Shown here in pieces: positions 51,085-59,309 of a DNA stretch of 64,000 bases. The DNA is taken from NCBI GenBank assembly GCA_036824505.1, contig DAITAA010000017.1:5937-69936 (forward strand), in the 5' to 3' direction. A program made the position numbers and the translations under genes. The stretch's first letter is position 1. Every line of letters starts with the position of its first letter. This DNA is from SCUD01 sp036824505 (GTDB lineage Bacteria; Pseudomonadota; Gammaproteobacteria; Steroidobacterales; Steroidobacteraceae). Below the pieces are notes generated by a model. That model saw only the letters and a list, made by a program, of their open reading frames with translations, was not told where the DNA came from and did no database searches.

Positions 51085-51606
51085 ATGAACGAAGCCCTGC
51101 CAAACTCCGATGAGATCGTCCCCGCCGCCGCAATCCAGGCCGCCCTCGATCGCCTGGCGCGCGAGATCACCGCCAGGCTTGCCCACAGCGATCCGCTGGT
51201 CATCACCGTGATGAATGGCGGCCTGGTATTCGCGGGCCAGCTGCTGCCGAGGCTCGGGTTTTCGCTGGAATGCAGCTATGTGCACGTGCGCCGCTACGGC
51301 GCGGACACGCAGGGCGGTGAACTGGTCTGGATCGCAGGCCCACAGGAACCCGTCAAGGGCCGCACCGTCTTGCTGCTGGATGACATCCTGGACGAGGGGC
51401 GCACGCTCGCGACGATCCGGCAGCGCTTGCTCGAACAGGGCGCGATCGAGGTGCTGACCGCGGCATTCGCATTCAAGGAACGCAATCAGGCTGCCGCGAT
51501 CACTGCGGATTTCATTGGCGTGCGCGTGCCCGACCGGTTTGTGTTCGGCTTCGGCATGGATGTCGAAGGCCGTTGGCGCAACCTGCCGTCGATCCGTGCG
51601 CTCTAG
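51085..51606 (+). CDS. hpt: Hypoxanthine-guanine phosphoribosyltransferase
   Basis: Salvages hypoxanthine or guanine to IMP or GMP with PRPP. The 173 residues show VITVMNGGLVFAGQLL near residue 38 and the PRPP motif LLLDDILDEGRTL near residue 95. The ending VPDRFVFGFGMDVEGRWRNL is typical of the Hpt subgroup. It sits beside the deoxynucleoside kinase. The stop converges with the DUF2909-type gene on the other strand (four-base overlap). Confidence 0.9.
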   Translation: MNEALPNSDEIVPAAAIQAALDRLAREITARLAHSDPLVITVMNGGLVFAGQLLPRLGFSLECSYVHVRRYGADTQGGELVWIAGPQEPVKGRTVLLLDDILDEGRTLATIRQRLLEQGAIEVLTAAFAFKERNQAAAITADFIGVRVPDRFVFGFGMDVEGRWRNLPSIRAL

Positions 51607-51818
51607 TTATTCATGCCGCGCGGTTCGATCCAGCCGAGCTTCCAGGTCGCCCAGAGAACGATGAACAGCGTGATGGACAGCCCGATGCGCCATGTGAGTG
51701 CCCGCACCATGCGCTTGGACTCTCCCCTGTAGTCGTGCACCAGGTGCAGCATGGCCGAAGCCAGGCTCAGGACGATCGCGAAGAAGATGACCAGTACCAG
51801 CCACTTGACCCAAGACAT
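51603..51818 (-). CDS. DUF2909-type small membrane protein (twin-helix)
   Basis: A 71-residue protein with two predicted membrane helices, about 4-26 and 43-63, and a short basic loop DYRGESKRMVRAL between them. This size and topology, next to surf1 in an oxidase cluster, matches the DUF2909 family, which is usual at this spot in Pseudomonas-type clusters. It is encoded opposite to its neighbours and diverges from surf1 by 23 bases, so the two promoters must overlap coding sequence or each other. Function unknown. Confidence 0.8.
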   Translation of the reverse strand: MSWVKWLVLVIFFAIVLSLASAMLHLVHDYRGESKRMVRALTWRIGLSITLFIVLWATWKLGWIEPRGMNN

Positions 51819-51841
51819 GGACGGCCCCAGGGCTTGTTCGG

Positions 51842-52573
51842 ATGCGGAAGTATAGCCCGGTGCTGAAGCTGTACCGACTGCGATTTGAATTGCGCCCTGT
51901 CGCGACGGCCGTGACAGCTGCCGCGGTGCTGCTGTTCATCATGCTCGGAAACTGGCAACTCGGCCGCGCCGCAGAAAAACAGGCCCTCGATGCGGAATTC
52001 ATGCGCGCAGAACCGCCCCTGCCGCTGCCGCCCGCTGCCATTGCCGTGCCGCGCTACCAGCGCGTGACCGCGAATGGCAGCTACGATTCCGAACACCAGT
52101 TCCTGCTCGACAACATGAGTGAATCCGGCGTGGCCGGGTTCCATGTGCTGACGCCGCTCTTGCTGTCGGACGGCAATGCCGTGCTCGTCGATCGCGGCTG
52201 GGTGCCGCTCGGCGCGACCCGCGAGGCCCTGCCCGATGTCACGGTCTCAGGAACATCGCGCATGGTGGCTGGGCGCATGGACCAGCTGCCGCACCCGGCG
52301 ATCCGGCTGAAGGGACAGGCCGGCAGCGGCTGGCCGCGCCTGACCAGCTTCCCGGAGATGAATGAGCTTGCAAGCCTGCTCGGCCGCGATCTGCATCCGC
52401 AGCTGATACTGCTCGATCCGCAGGACGCCGACGGCTATGTACGCAACTGGCAGGTACGGGGCACGACTTACGTGCGCCATCTCGGCTACGCGATCCAGTG
52501 GTTCGCTTTCGCGGCCACAGCCGTCGCGATCTGGTTTGTGCTCGGCATGCGCCGCAGCGGAGAAGTCCCATGA
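51842..52573 (+). CDS. SURF1 family oxidase assembly protein
   Basis: Inner-membrane protein that helps place heme a in subunit I. Of 243 residues, the family layout is clear: a helix at about 18-37 ending in GNWQLGRA, a periplasmic domain with VLVDRGWVP, and a C-terminal helix (about 213-236) preceded by HLGYAIQWFAFA. ATGA overlap with the next gene. Confidence 0.93.
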   Translation: MRKYSPVLKLYRLRFELRPVATAVTAAAVLLFIMLGNWQLGRAAEKQALDAEFMRAEPPLPLPPAAIAVPRYQRVTANGSYDSEHQFLLDNMSESGVAGFHVLTPLLLSDGNAVLVDRGWVPLGATREALPDVTVSGTSRMVAGRMDQLPHPAIRLKGQAGSGWPRLTSFPEMNELASLLGRDLHPQLILLDPQDADGYVRNWQVRGTTYVRHLGYAIQWFAFAATAVAIWFVLGMRRSGEVP

Positions 52574-53166
52574 CGGACGCTGCCGCGAGGCGCCGGTCCG
52601 GCCGCCGCACTTTCCTGATGCTGGCGGCGCTGTTTCTGCTGCCGTTCGCGGCGGCCGTCTGGATCTACAATTCCTCCGCATGGCACCCCACCGTCGCCAC
52701 GAACGGGGAACTCATCGATCCGCCGCGGCCGCTGCCTGCCATCGCCCTGAGCCTGCCCGAAGGCGGTACGGCGTCGCCCGATGTGCTGCGCGGCTCCTGG
52801 TCGCTCGTCTATCTGGCCGGGGATTCCTGCGCCGAAGCCTGCACGAAGGCGCTGGCGGAACTTGCCCGCGTGCGGCTTGCGCTGGGCAAGGACGCGACCC
52901 GTGTGCAACGGGTGCTGTTGCACACGGGCGATTGCTGCGCCCCGGGGTTTCCCGGTCCCGGGGATGAGGACCTGCTGGTGCTGGGCGCCGCGGGAGCCGA
53001 AGGAGCGTCGCTGCTGGCGTTGTTCCCGCGCGCGCCCTATGGCGTTGCCTCCATCTATGTCGTCGATCCGCTCGGCAACCTGATGATGCGCCACCGGGCA
53101 AGCGGTGACTTGCGTGGGCTCCTCAAGGACCTCGAACGGCTGCTGCGCCTGTCGAGTATCGGCTAG
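52570..53166 (+). CDS. Membrane-anchored SCO/thioredoxin-fold oxidase assembly-like protein
   Basis: A 198-residue protein with one N-terminal membrane helix (about 14-33) and a periplasmic domain. The CAEAC motif at 87-91 is a CxxxC pair as in SCO copper chaperones. The third SCO copper ligand, a histidine in a loop near the C-terminal end, is not seen; the matching region reads GVASIYVVDPLGN. An extra GDCCAPG gives two more cysteines. It corresponds in place to the unnamed gene between surf1 and ctaA in Pseudomonas clusters. A role as reductant or copper carrier is inferred. Confidence 0.75.
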   Translation: MTDAAARRRSGRRTFLMLAALFLLPFAAAVWIYNSSAWHPTVATNGELIDPPRPLPAIALSLPEGGTASPDVLRGSWSLVYLAGDSCAEACTKALAELARVRLALGKDATRVQRVLLHTGDCCAPGFPGPGDEDLLVLGAAGAEGASLLALFPRAPYGVASIYVVDPLGNLMMRHRASGDLRGLLKDLERLLRLSSIG

Positions 53167-53175
53167 AGTTCGCAC

Positions 53176-54177
53176 ATGAGCCCAAAGCTCAAGTGGTTTC
53201 GCCGCGCCGCGCTGGTCGCGACCTTGCTCTGCGCGATCGTGGTCGTGGTCGGCGCCTGGGTGCGGCTGACCAATGCTGGCCTCGGCTGCCCGGACTGGCC
53301 CGGCTGCTACGGCCAGGTTCATCCGTCGCAGGTGGCCGAAATTGCCGGCGACGTCGGCGCCTATCAAAAAGCGCTCAACGAGATGGTGCACCGCTACATC
53401 GTGGGGGCGCTCGGGCTCTTCATCCTGGGTCTCGCGGCATTCTCGGTCTGGAATCGGCGGGACCCGGCGCAACCGCGGGTATTGCCCCTGTTGATTGTCG
53501 CTTTGGTCGTACTGCAGGCGCTGCTCGGCATGTGGACGGTGACGCTTCTGTTGAAGCCGCTGATCGTCACGCTGCATCTGCTGGGCGGCCTGGCAACGCT
53601 GTCCCTGTTGTGGTGGCTGGCGCTTTCGCCGGAGCGGCGCGAACTGAAAGCGGCGGAGCGGCCCGTTCGAAATCTTGCGATCGTGGCGATGTTCGTCGTG
53701 GTCCTGCAGGTGTCACTCGGCGGCTGGACCAGCACCAATTATGCGGCCGCGGCCTGCGCGGACTTCCCCGCCTGCCATGGAGGTTTCTGGCCCGACATGG
53801 ATTTCTCGAATGCCTTCGTGCTGTGGCGGGGATTGGGTATCGATTACGAGGGTGGCGTGCTCGACGCGCCCGCGCGTGTTGCCATTCATTATTCGCATCG
53901 GCTGGGCGCCTACCTGACGGCACTCATATTGTTATTGCTCGTCCTGGGGGTCTGGCGGCGCGGCCAGACTTTCTTCACGCGCGCAGCCGGAACGGCCGTG
54001 CTTGCCGCGGTGATACTGCAGCTGCTGATCGGCATGAATCTGATCTGGCAGGGCTGGCCGCTCTGGCTCGGCACCCTGCACAATGCGGGCGCTGCGGCAG
54101 TCGTGCTCGCGATGGTCGCGCTGCTGCGTTGCTTCGCGCCGCGCCCCGAAAGTGGCACGATCCGCCTGCGATCCTGA
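53176..54177 (+). CDS. ctaA: Heme A synthase
   Basis: Oxidises heme O to heme A in the inner membrane. Its 333 residues form eight helices. VVGAWVRLTNAGLGCPDWPGCYGQ near residue 22 holds the paired Cys and family signature; MVHRY and the repeated second half, with SLGGWTSTNYAAAACADFPAC and HYSHRLGAY, carry the heme-ligand histidines. It starts nine bases after the SCO-like gene and precedes ctaB. Confidence 0.96.
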   Translation: MSPKLKWFRRAALVATLLCAIVVVVGAWVRLTNAGLGCPDWPGCYGQVHPSQVAEIAGDVGAYQKALNEMVHRYIVGALGLFILGLAAFSVWNRRDPAQPRVLPLLIVALVVLQALLGMWTVTLLLKPLIVTLHLLGGLATLSLLWWLALSPERRELKAAERPVRNLAIVAMFVVVLQVSLGGWTSTNYAAAACADFPACHGGFWPDMDFSNAFVLWRGLGIDYEGGVLDAPARVAIHYSHRLGAYLTALILLLLVLGVWRRGQTFFTRAAGTAVLAAVILQLLIGMNLIWQGWPLWLGTLHNAGAAAVVLAMVALLRCFAPRPESGTIRLRS

Positions 54178-54246
54178 GATCACGGCTTGCAGGCGCTGGA
54201 TTGGCTGCCCCCGGAGCCTTGAAATTGGTAGCATCTTCCTGCGCCA

Positions 54247-55167
54247 ATGAGCACCACGGAACACAGCGCAAATAGCGCGGCCGCCCCGCTCGCCCGGGCC
54301 CGGGTGCGGGATTATTTCGAGCTGACCAAGCCCAGGGTCGTCTCGCTGATCATGTTCACCGCGATCGTCGGCATGTTCCTCGCCGTGCCGGGCTTCCCGC
54401 CCGCGGGCGCGCTGGTCTGGGGCACGATCGGCATCGCGCTCGCTGCAGCCTCGGCCGCCGCCATCAACCACGTGCTCGACCGGCGCATCGATGCAGAAAT
54501 GGCGCGCACACGCCTGCGCCCGTTGCCGCGCGGCACGGTATCCGAAGCCTATGCGCTGGCCTTCGCCTTCGTGCTCGGCGCAGGTTCGATGCTGATACTG
54601 GCGTTGCTCGTCAATGCGCTGACGGCCATCCTCAGTTTCTTCTCGCTGATCGGCTACGCGGTCGTCTACACGGTCTGGCTCAAGCGCGCGACGCCGCAGA
54701 ATATCGTGATCGGCGGGGCGGCCGGCGCGGCACCGCCCGTGCTTGGCTGGACCGCGGTCACCGGCGCGGTCGATGCCAATGCGCTGTTGCTGTTCCTGAT
54801 CATCTTCGCGTGGACGCCGCCGCATTTCTGGGCACTCGCAATCGCGCGGAAAGATGAGTACGCGCGCGTCGGCATCCCGATGCTGCCGGTCTCGCACGGC
54901 GTCAAATACACCAAGCTGTTCATCTGGTACTACACGATCCTGCTCACGGTCGTGACGGTGATGCCGTTCCTGACCGGCATGGCCGGTCTTCCGTACCTCG
55001 CGGCAGCATTGGTGCTGGACGGCGTGTTCCTGCGCTACGCCTGGGCGCTTCGTGCCTCCGATCGGGCTGACCTGCCGATGCGCACCTTCCGTTATTCGAT
55101 CAATTACCTGGCGCTGCTTTTCGCGGCGCTGCTGATCGACCACTACCTGCCGCGAGTGTTCGGCTGA
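54247..55167 (+). CDS. ctaB: Protoheme IX farnesyltransferase (heme O synthase)
   Basis: Adds a farnesyl group to heme B to give heme O, the substrate of CtaA. Of 306 residues, nine membrane helices are predicted. The prenyl-binding motifs are INHVLDRRIDAEMARTRLRPLP near residue 77 (slightly changed NxxxDxxxD) and the second at IARKDEYARVGIPMLP. The ATG at 54247 lies 69 bases after ctaA. Its stop overlaps the next start (TGATG). Confidence 0.96.
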   Translation: MSTTEHSANSAAAPLARARVRDYFELTKPRVVSLIMFTAIVGMFLAVPGFPPAGALVWGTIGIALAAASAAAINHVLDRRIDAEMARTRLRPLPRGTVSEAYALAFAFVLGAGSMLILALLVNALTAILSFFSLIGYAVVYTVWLKRATPQNIVIGGAAGAAPPVLGWTAVTGAVDANALLLFLIIFAWTPPHFWALAIARKDEYARVGIPMLPVSHGVKYTKLFIWYYTILLTVVTVMPFLTGMAGLPYLAAALVLDGVFLRYAWALRASDRADLPMRTFRYSINYLALLFAALLIDHYLPRVFG

Positions 55168-56027
55168 TGCTCTGGCGCGGCCGCAGGCAAAGCGAAAACA
55201 TCGAAGACCGGCGCGGGATGCGCATCGGCCGCACTGCCGGAATCGGCGGGATCGGGCTGGTGGCCGTCTACCTGATCAGCATGTACTTCGGCGTCGATCC
55301 GGCGGTATTGCTGAGCGGCGTGCAGACGTCACAGGTCGGATCGGGGCCCGCAGGTTCGGAGCCCTACGTCGAAACGGCGACCGAGGCGGAGCGGCGCCAG
55401 CGCATCGCCGTCGTGCTCGCGGACACCGAGGATGTCTGGGGCACGGTGATGAAGGAGATGCAAGGCAACTATTCTGCACCGAGACTCGTGCTGTTCTCGG
55501 GCGCAGTGGATTCCGCTTGCGGTTTAGCCAAATCGGCGATGGGTCCGTTCTACTGCCCGGCGGACGAGCGCGTATTCATCGACCTTTCATTTTTTGACGA
55601 GATGGAGCAGCGCCTCGGCGCAGGCGGCGACTTCGCGCAGGCCTATGTCCTCGCGCATGAAGTGGGGCATCACGTGCAGAACCTGATGGGCATTTCGCAA
55701 CGCATCCAGGAACTGCGCCAACGCGTCGATGAAATAGAAGGCAATCAGCTGAGCGTGCGGCTCGAACTGCAGGCGGATTGCTACGCCGGCCTCTGGGCAA
55801 GGCACGCGGAGCAGACCTCGGCAATCCTCGAGCCCGGAGATATCGAAGAAGCGCTCGGCGCTGCCAGCGCCGTCGGTGATGACCGCCTGCAGCGAGCTGC
55901 CAGCGGTCAGGTCGTCCCGGATTCTTTCACGCACGGCAGCTCGGAGCAGCGCGCGCGCTGGTTCCGCAACGGTTTCGACAATGGCACGCTGGAGGCCTGC
56001 GATACCTTCAAGCAAGCGGAGCTGTAA
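55167..56027 (+). CDS. YpfJ-like neutral zinc metallopeptidase
   Basis: Single-pass membrane protein of 286 residues. A helix lies at about 26-46, then a linker and a zinc peptidase-like domain with AHEVGHHVQN near residue 165. ELQADCYAGLWARH follows as the third-ligand region, and SFTHGSSEQRARWFRNGF near the end is the family signature. It shares a base with the ctaB stop and takes the position where a SCO/SenC gene often lies. Natural substrate unknown. Confidence 0.88.
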   Translation: MLWRGRRQSENIEDRRGMRIGRTAGIGGIGLVAVYLISMYFGVDPAVLLSGVQTSQVGSGPAGSEPYVETATEAERRQRIAVVLADTEDVWGTVMKEMQGNYSAPRLVLFSGAVDSACGLAKSAMGPFYCPADERVFIDLSFFDEMEQRLGAGGDFAQAYVLAHEVGHHVQNLMGISQRIQELRQRVDEIEGNQLSVRLELQADCYAGLWARHAEQTSAILEPGDIEEALGAASAVGDDRLQRAASGQVVPDSFTHGSSEQRARWFRNGFDNGTLEACDTFKQAEL

Positions 56028-56036
56028 GCGCGGCCT

Positions 56037-57251
56037 TCAGAACGTAGCGCCGAGTTGCAGCCAGAATTTGCGTGTGTCCGTGAACAGCCCATCCGCGGAA
56101 TAGTCGGCGTACTTCACCAGCACTTCGTAGCGCTTCGCGAATTTCCTGGATACCGACAGGTCGAGTTCCGTCCCGTAGTCCAGGCTGGTCGCGTCCGCCT
56201 TGAAGTCATGCCAGACGGCCAGGCCATTGAATCCCGCCAGGCTTCCATTGATCCCGAGGTACAGGTCCTCGATGCCGGCACTCGGTGTCGTCAGGAACTT
56301 GTCGGCCCAGCCCTGGAACTTGTGCAGCGTCGCAAGTGGCGTCTGGAAAGCCGGGTTCGTGGTCGCCGTGAACGTACCGGGCTCACCCGACAATACTTCC
56401 CAGCCGGCGACGGCGCCGATAGCCGCGCCCTTCAGGCTGAGTTCGATGAGGTTGTAGTCCGCGTCAATGCTGGCCGGATTGTCGCCGGCGTCCTGTTGAT
56501 GCGCGTACTCAAGCGTCCAGCCGAACTTCATTTTCTCCCCTGCCGCATGGCTGCCGTCGTAACGGACTCCATAGGTATTCGCCGACAATTGCGGTGCATC
56601 GGCGAAATCCAGGAAATATCCGTACAGGGTCAGCGCGCCGACCGGGAGTTTTGTCAGCTTCAGGTTCAGGACATGACTGTCGCTGTCGAAAGTCTCCAGC
56701 GGTGAACCGGAGTCCGGCCCGAATACGCGCCGCACCTCGTCGATATAAGCGTATGTGACCGTAGTGCCGGGCAGCGCTTTCGTTTCAAGCGAAAACGCAT
56801 CGTAAGTCTGCTCGTTCTGGCGCCACGCAGAGGGGCCTATGAACCGCTCGTTGTCCAGCCGGATGCGCTGGCGGCCGAGACGAACGGTGGTGCCAGCGGG
56901 GCCCGCGTACTGCAGATACGCCTGATTGAGGTCGGTGCCCTCGGGATCCGCGACGACGGGGTAGTTCGTCAGGCCATTTCGCGTGCTGTCGTAATGGTTT
57001 CCGCCAATCACCTGCACATGGTCGAACTCCGCAAAACCGGAGAATCCGTTGACGCTGCCCGACGCCAGGTTCAGTCGCAGCCGGAGCGTATTGGCCCCGG
57101 CCGTGGAGGGTTTGTCGGACTGCTCGACATTCTCGAAGCGGTAGCGCAGGTCGAGCGCCGCCTTGCCGTCCGTCACGAGCGTGTCCAGCCCATCGCCGGC
57201 GGCGGCCTGGGCGCCGAAGACCAGCACAAATAACGGCAACATCCTCTTCAT
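56037..57251 (-). CDS. Alginate-export-domain outer-membrane porin-like protein
   Basis: A 404-residue outer-membrane beta-barrel. The signal peptide ends near residue 18 (AQAAAG). LDLRYRFENVEQ, LRLRLNLASG and VRLGRQRIRLDNERFIG match the alginate_exp family, and the last residue is Phe, as BAM substrates require. Alternating strand patterns run the whole length. No alginate genes are near, so a general porin for small carboxylates or sugars is more likely. Divergent from acs, with an FNR-like box between them. GGAGG precedes the ATG. Confidence 0.82.
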   Translation of the reverse strand: MKRMLPLFVLVFGAQAAAGDGLDTLVTDGKAALDLRYRFENVEQSDKPSTAGANTLRLRLNLASGSVNGFSGFAEFDHVQVIGGNHYDSTRNGLTNYPVVADPEGTDLNQAYLQYAGPAGTTVRLGRQRIRLDNERFIGPSAWRQNEQTYDAFSLETKALPGTTVTYAYIDEVRRVFGPDSGSPLETFDSDSHVLNLKLTKLPVGALTLYGYFLDFADAPQLSANTYGVRYDGSHAAGEKMKFGWTLEYAHQQDAGDNPASIDADYNLIELSLKGAAIGAVAGWEVLSGEPGTFTATTNPAFQTPLATLHKFQGWADKFLTTPSAGIEDLYLGINGSLAGFNGLAVWHDFKADATSLDYGTELDLSVSRKFAKRYEVLVKYADYSADGLFTDTRKFWLQLGATF

Positions 57252-57302
57252 GACGCCTCCTGGATCTCCGCCGCCAGCCTACTTGCCGCCGGCGGCCCCG
57301 CC

Positions 57303-57316
57303 TTGACCTGCGTCAA
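57303..57316. promoter_or_regulatory. FNR/ANR-like box between the porin and acs
   Basis: A perfect dyad TTGAC-N4-GTCAA, one base off in each half from the FNR consensus TTGAT-N4-ATCAA. A TAGGCT hexamer on the minus strand (57281-57276) would place the porin transcription start about 40 bases from the box centre, the classic activating position. For acs, the box centre is roughly 50 bases from the predicted start. Confidence 0.55.
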
Positions 57317-57348
57317 TGTGCCGCCAAATGCCAGCGTGCGCTGTTCGT

Positions 57349-57354
57349 TAGAAT
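57349..57354 (+). promoter_or_regulatory. -10 element TAGAAT before acs
   Basis: TAGAAT ends eight bases before the acs ATG with no Shine-Dalgarno between, again pointing to a leaderless or nearly leaderless transcript. Confidence 0.4.
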
Positions 57355-57362
57355 GACTCCTT

Positions 57363-59309
57363 ATGCAAGTACACAAGCATCCAGTCCCGGAGGCATTCGC
57401 CCGGGACGCCCGGGTCAAGGCCGCGGACTACGACGCGATGTACCGGGAGTCACTGCGCGACCCGGAGGGGTTCTGGGCGCGCATTGCGAAACGCATCGAC
57501 TGGATGCGGTTTCCGACACGCATCAAGGATGTGTCCTTCAACCTCTCCGATTTCCGGGTCCGCTGGTTTGAAGACGGCGAGCTGAACGTCTCCGTCAACT
57601 GCCTCGACCGCCAGCTTGCCACCCGCGGCGGCAAGGTCGCGCTCCTGTTCGAGGGAGACGATCCCGCGGAGTCGCGTGCCATCAGCTATAGCGAACTGCA
57701 CGCCGAGGTCTGTCGCTTCGGCAATGCGCTGCGTGCCACGGGCGTCGCCAGGGGCGACCGCGTGACGATCTACATGCCGATGATCCCCGAAGCGGCAGTC
57801 GCCATGCTCGCCTGCGCGCGCATTGGCGCCGTGCACTCCGTCGTGTTCGGCGGTTTTTCTCCCGAATCGCTGGCCGGCCGCATCCATGACTGCGAATCGA
57901 CGTTCGTGATCACGGCCGACGAGGGCGTGCGCGGCGGGAAGAAGATACCTCTCAAAGCCAATGTTGATACGGCCATCGCTTCCCGCGGATTGCCGGTCAG
58001 GAATGTCGTCGTCGTCCGCCGGACGGGTGCTGCGGTCAACTGGGTCGCCGGACGCGACCTCTGGTACCACGAGCTGACGGCCGCACAGCCGTCGGTATGT
58101 GAGCCGGAACGCATGAATGCAGAGGATCCGCTGTTCATCCTTTACACCTCGGGTTCGACCGGCAAGCCGAAGGGCGTGCTGCACACGAGCGGCGGCTATC
58201 TCGTCTACGCCGATTTCACGTTCTCCTGCGTCTTTGATTATCACGAGAACGATATCTACTGGTGCACTGCCGACGTCGGATGGGTCACCGGGCACAGCTA
58301 TATCGTGTACGGCCCACTGTCGAATGGCGCGACCAGCCTGATGTTCGAGGGTGTGCCGAATTACCCGGATGTATCGCGTTTCTGGCGCGTGGTGGACAAG
58401 CACAAGGTCACGATCTTCTACACGGCGCCGACCGCGATCCGTGCGCTGATGCGCGATGGCGACGCGCCGGTAAAGGCCTGCTCGCGCAAGTCCCTCCGGC
58501 TGCTTGGCTCGGTCGGCGAACCGATCAACCCCGAGGCCTGGGAGTGGTACTACCGCGTGGTCGGCGACGGACGCTGCCCGATCGTCGACACCTGGTGGCA
58601 GACGGAAACCGGCGGAATACTCATTTCGCCGCTGCCCGGCGCGACCGCGCTGAAGGCCGGCTCGGCAACGTTGCCACTGCCAGGCGTGCGTCCGGCGCTC
58701 GTGGACGGTAATGGCCGTGAACTCGAGGGCGTGGCCGACGGCAATCTCGTGATTCTCGACAGCTGGCCTGGCCAGATGCGCACTGTTTATGGCGACCACC
58801 AACGTTACATCGATACCTACTTCAAGACCTATCCCGGCATGTTCCTGACCGGCGACGGCGCGCGGCGCGACGAGGACGGGTATTACTGGATCACCGGCCG
58901 CGTGGACGACGTGATCAACGTCTCCGGCCACCGCATCGGCACGGCCGAGGTCGAAAGCGCCCTGGTCGCGCACCCGAAAGTCGCCGAGGCTGCAGTCGTC
59001 GGCTTCCCGCACGAGATCAAGGGCCAGGGCCTCTATGCCTATGTCACGCTGAAAACGGACGAGCTGCCGTCTGATGCGCTGCGCAAGGAACTTTCGCTGT
59101 GGGTGCGCAAGGAAATCGGCCCGATCGCACAACCTGAATTCATCCAGTGGGCGCCCGCGCTCCCGAAGACCCGCTCGGGCAAGATCATGCGGCGCATCCT
59201 GCGCAAGATTGCGGCGAACGAGCATGACCAGCTCGGCGACATTTCGACGCTGGCGGATCCGGCCGTAGTCCAGGATCTCGTCGCCAACCGGCGCATGGCC
59301 CGGGAATGA
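57363..59309 (+). CDS. acs: Acetyl-CoA synthetase
   Basis: Activates acetate with ATP and CoA to acetyl-CoA, for growth on acetate and recycling of overflow acetate. Its 648 residues match Acs (652 in E. coli). The AMP-binding loop is YTSGSTGKPKG, then WWQTETGG and YYWITGRVDDVINVSGHR. The acetylatable lysine is in PKTRSGKIMRR near the C-terminus. A propionate-preferring relative is possible, but the Trp of WWQTETGG fits acetate. ATGA overlap with the next gene. Confidence 0.93.
   Translation: MQVHKHPVPEAFARDARVKAADYDAMYRESLRDPEGFWARIAKRIDWMRFPTRIKDVSFNLSDFRVRWFEDGELNVSVNCLDRQLATRGGKVALLFEGDDPAESRAISYSELHAEVCRFGNALRATGVARGDRVTIYMPMIPEAAVAMLACARIGAVHSVVFGGFSPESLAGRIHDCESTFVITADEGVRGGKKIPLKANVDTAIASRGLPVRNVVVVRRTGAAVNWVAGRDLWYHELTAAQPSVCEPERMNAEDPLFILYTSGSTGKPKGVLHTSGGYLVYADFTFSCVFDYHENDIYWCTADVGWVTGHSYIVYGPLSNGATSLMFEGVPNYPDVSRFWRVVDKHKVTIFYTAPTAIRALMRDGDAPVKACSRKSLRLLGSVGEPINPEAWEWYYRVVGDGRCPIVDTWWQTETGGILISPLPGATALKAGSATLPLPGVRPALVDGNGRELEGVADGNLVILDSWPGQMRTVYGDHQRYIDTYFKTYPGMFLTGDGARRDEDGYYWITGRVDDVINVSGHRIGTAEVESALVAHPKVAEAAVVGFPHEIKGQGLYAYVTLKTDELPSDALRKELSLWVRKEIGPIAQPEFIQWAPALPKTRSGKIMRRILRKIAANEHDQLGDISTLADPAVVQDLVANRRMARE

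Noticed and set aside
56037..57251. Alginate biosynthesis or export locus
   Set aside because: Only the porin-like barrel resembles AlgE; no alginate polymerase, epimerase or other alg genes are present.
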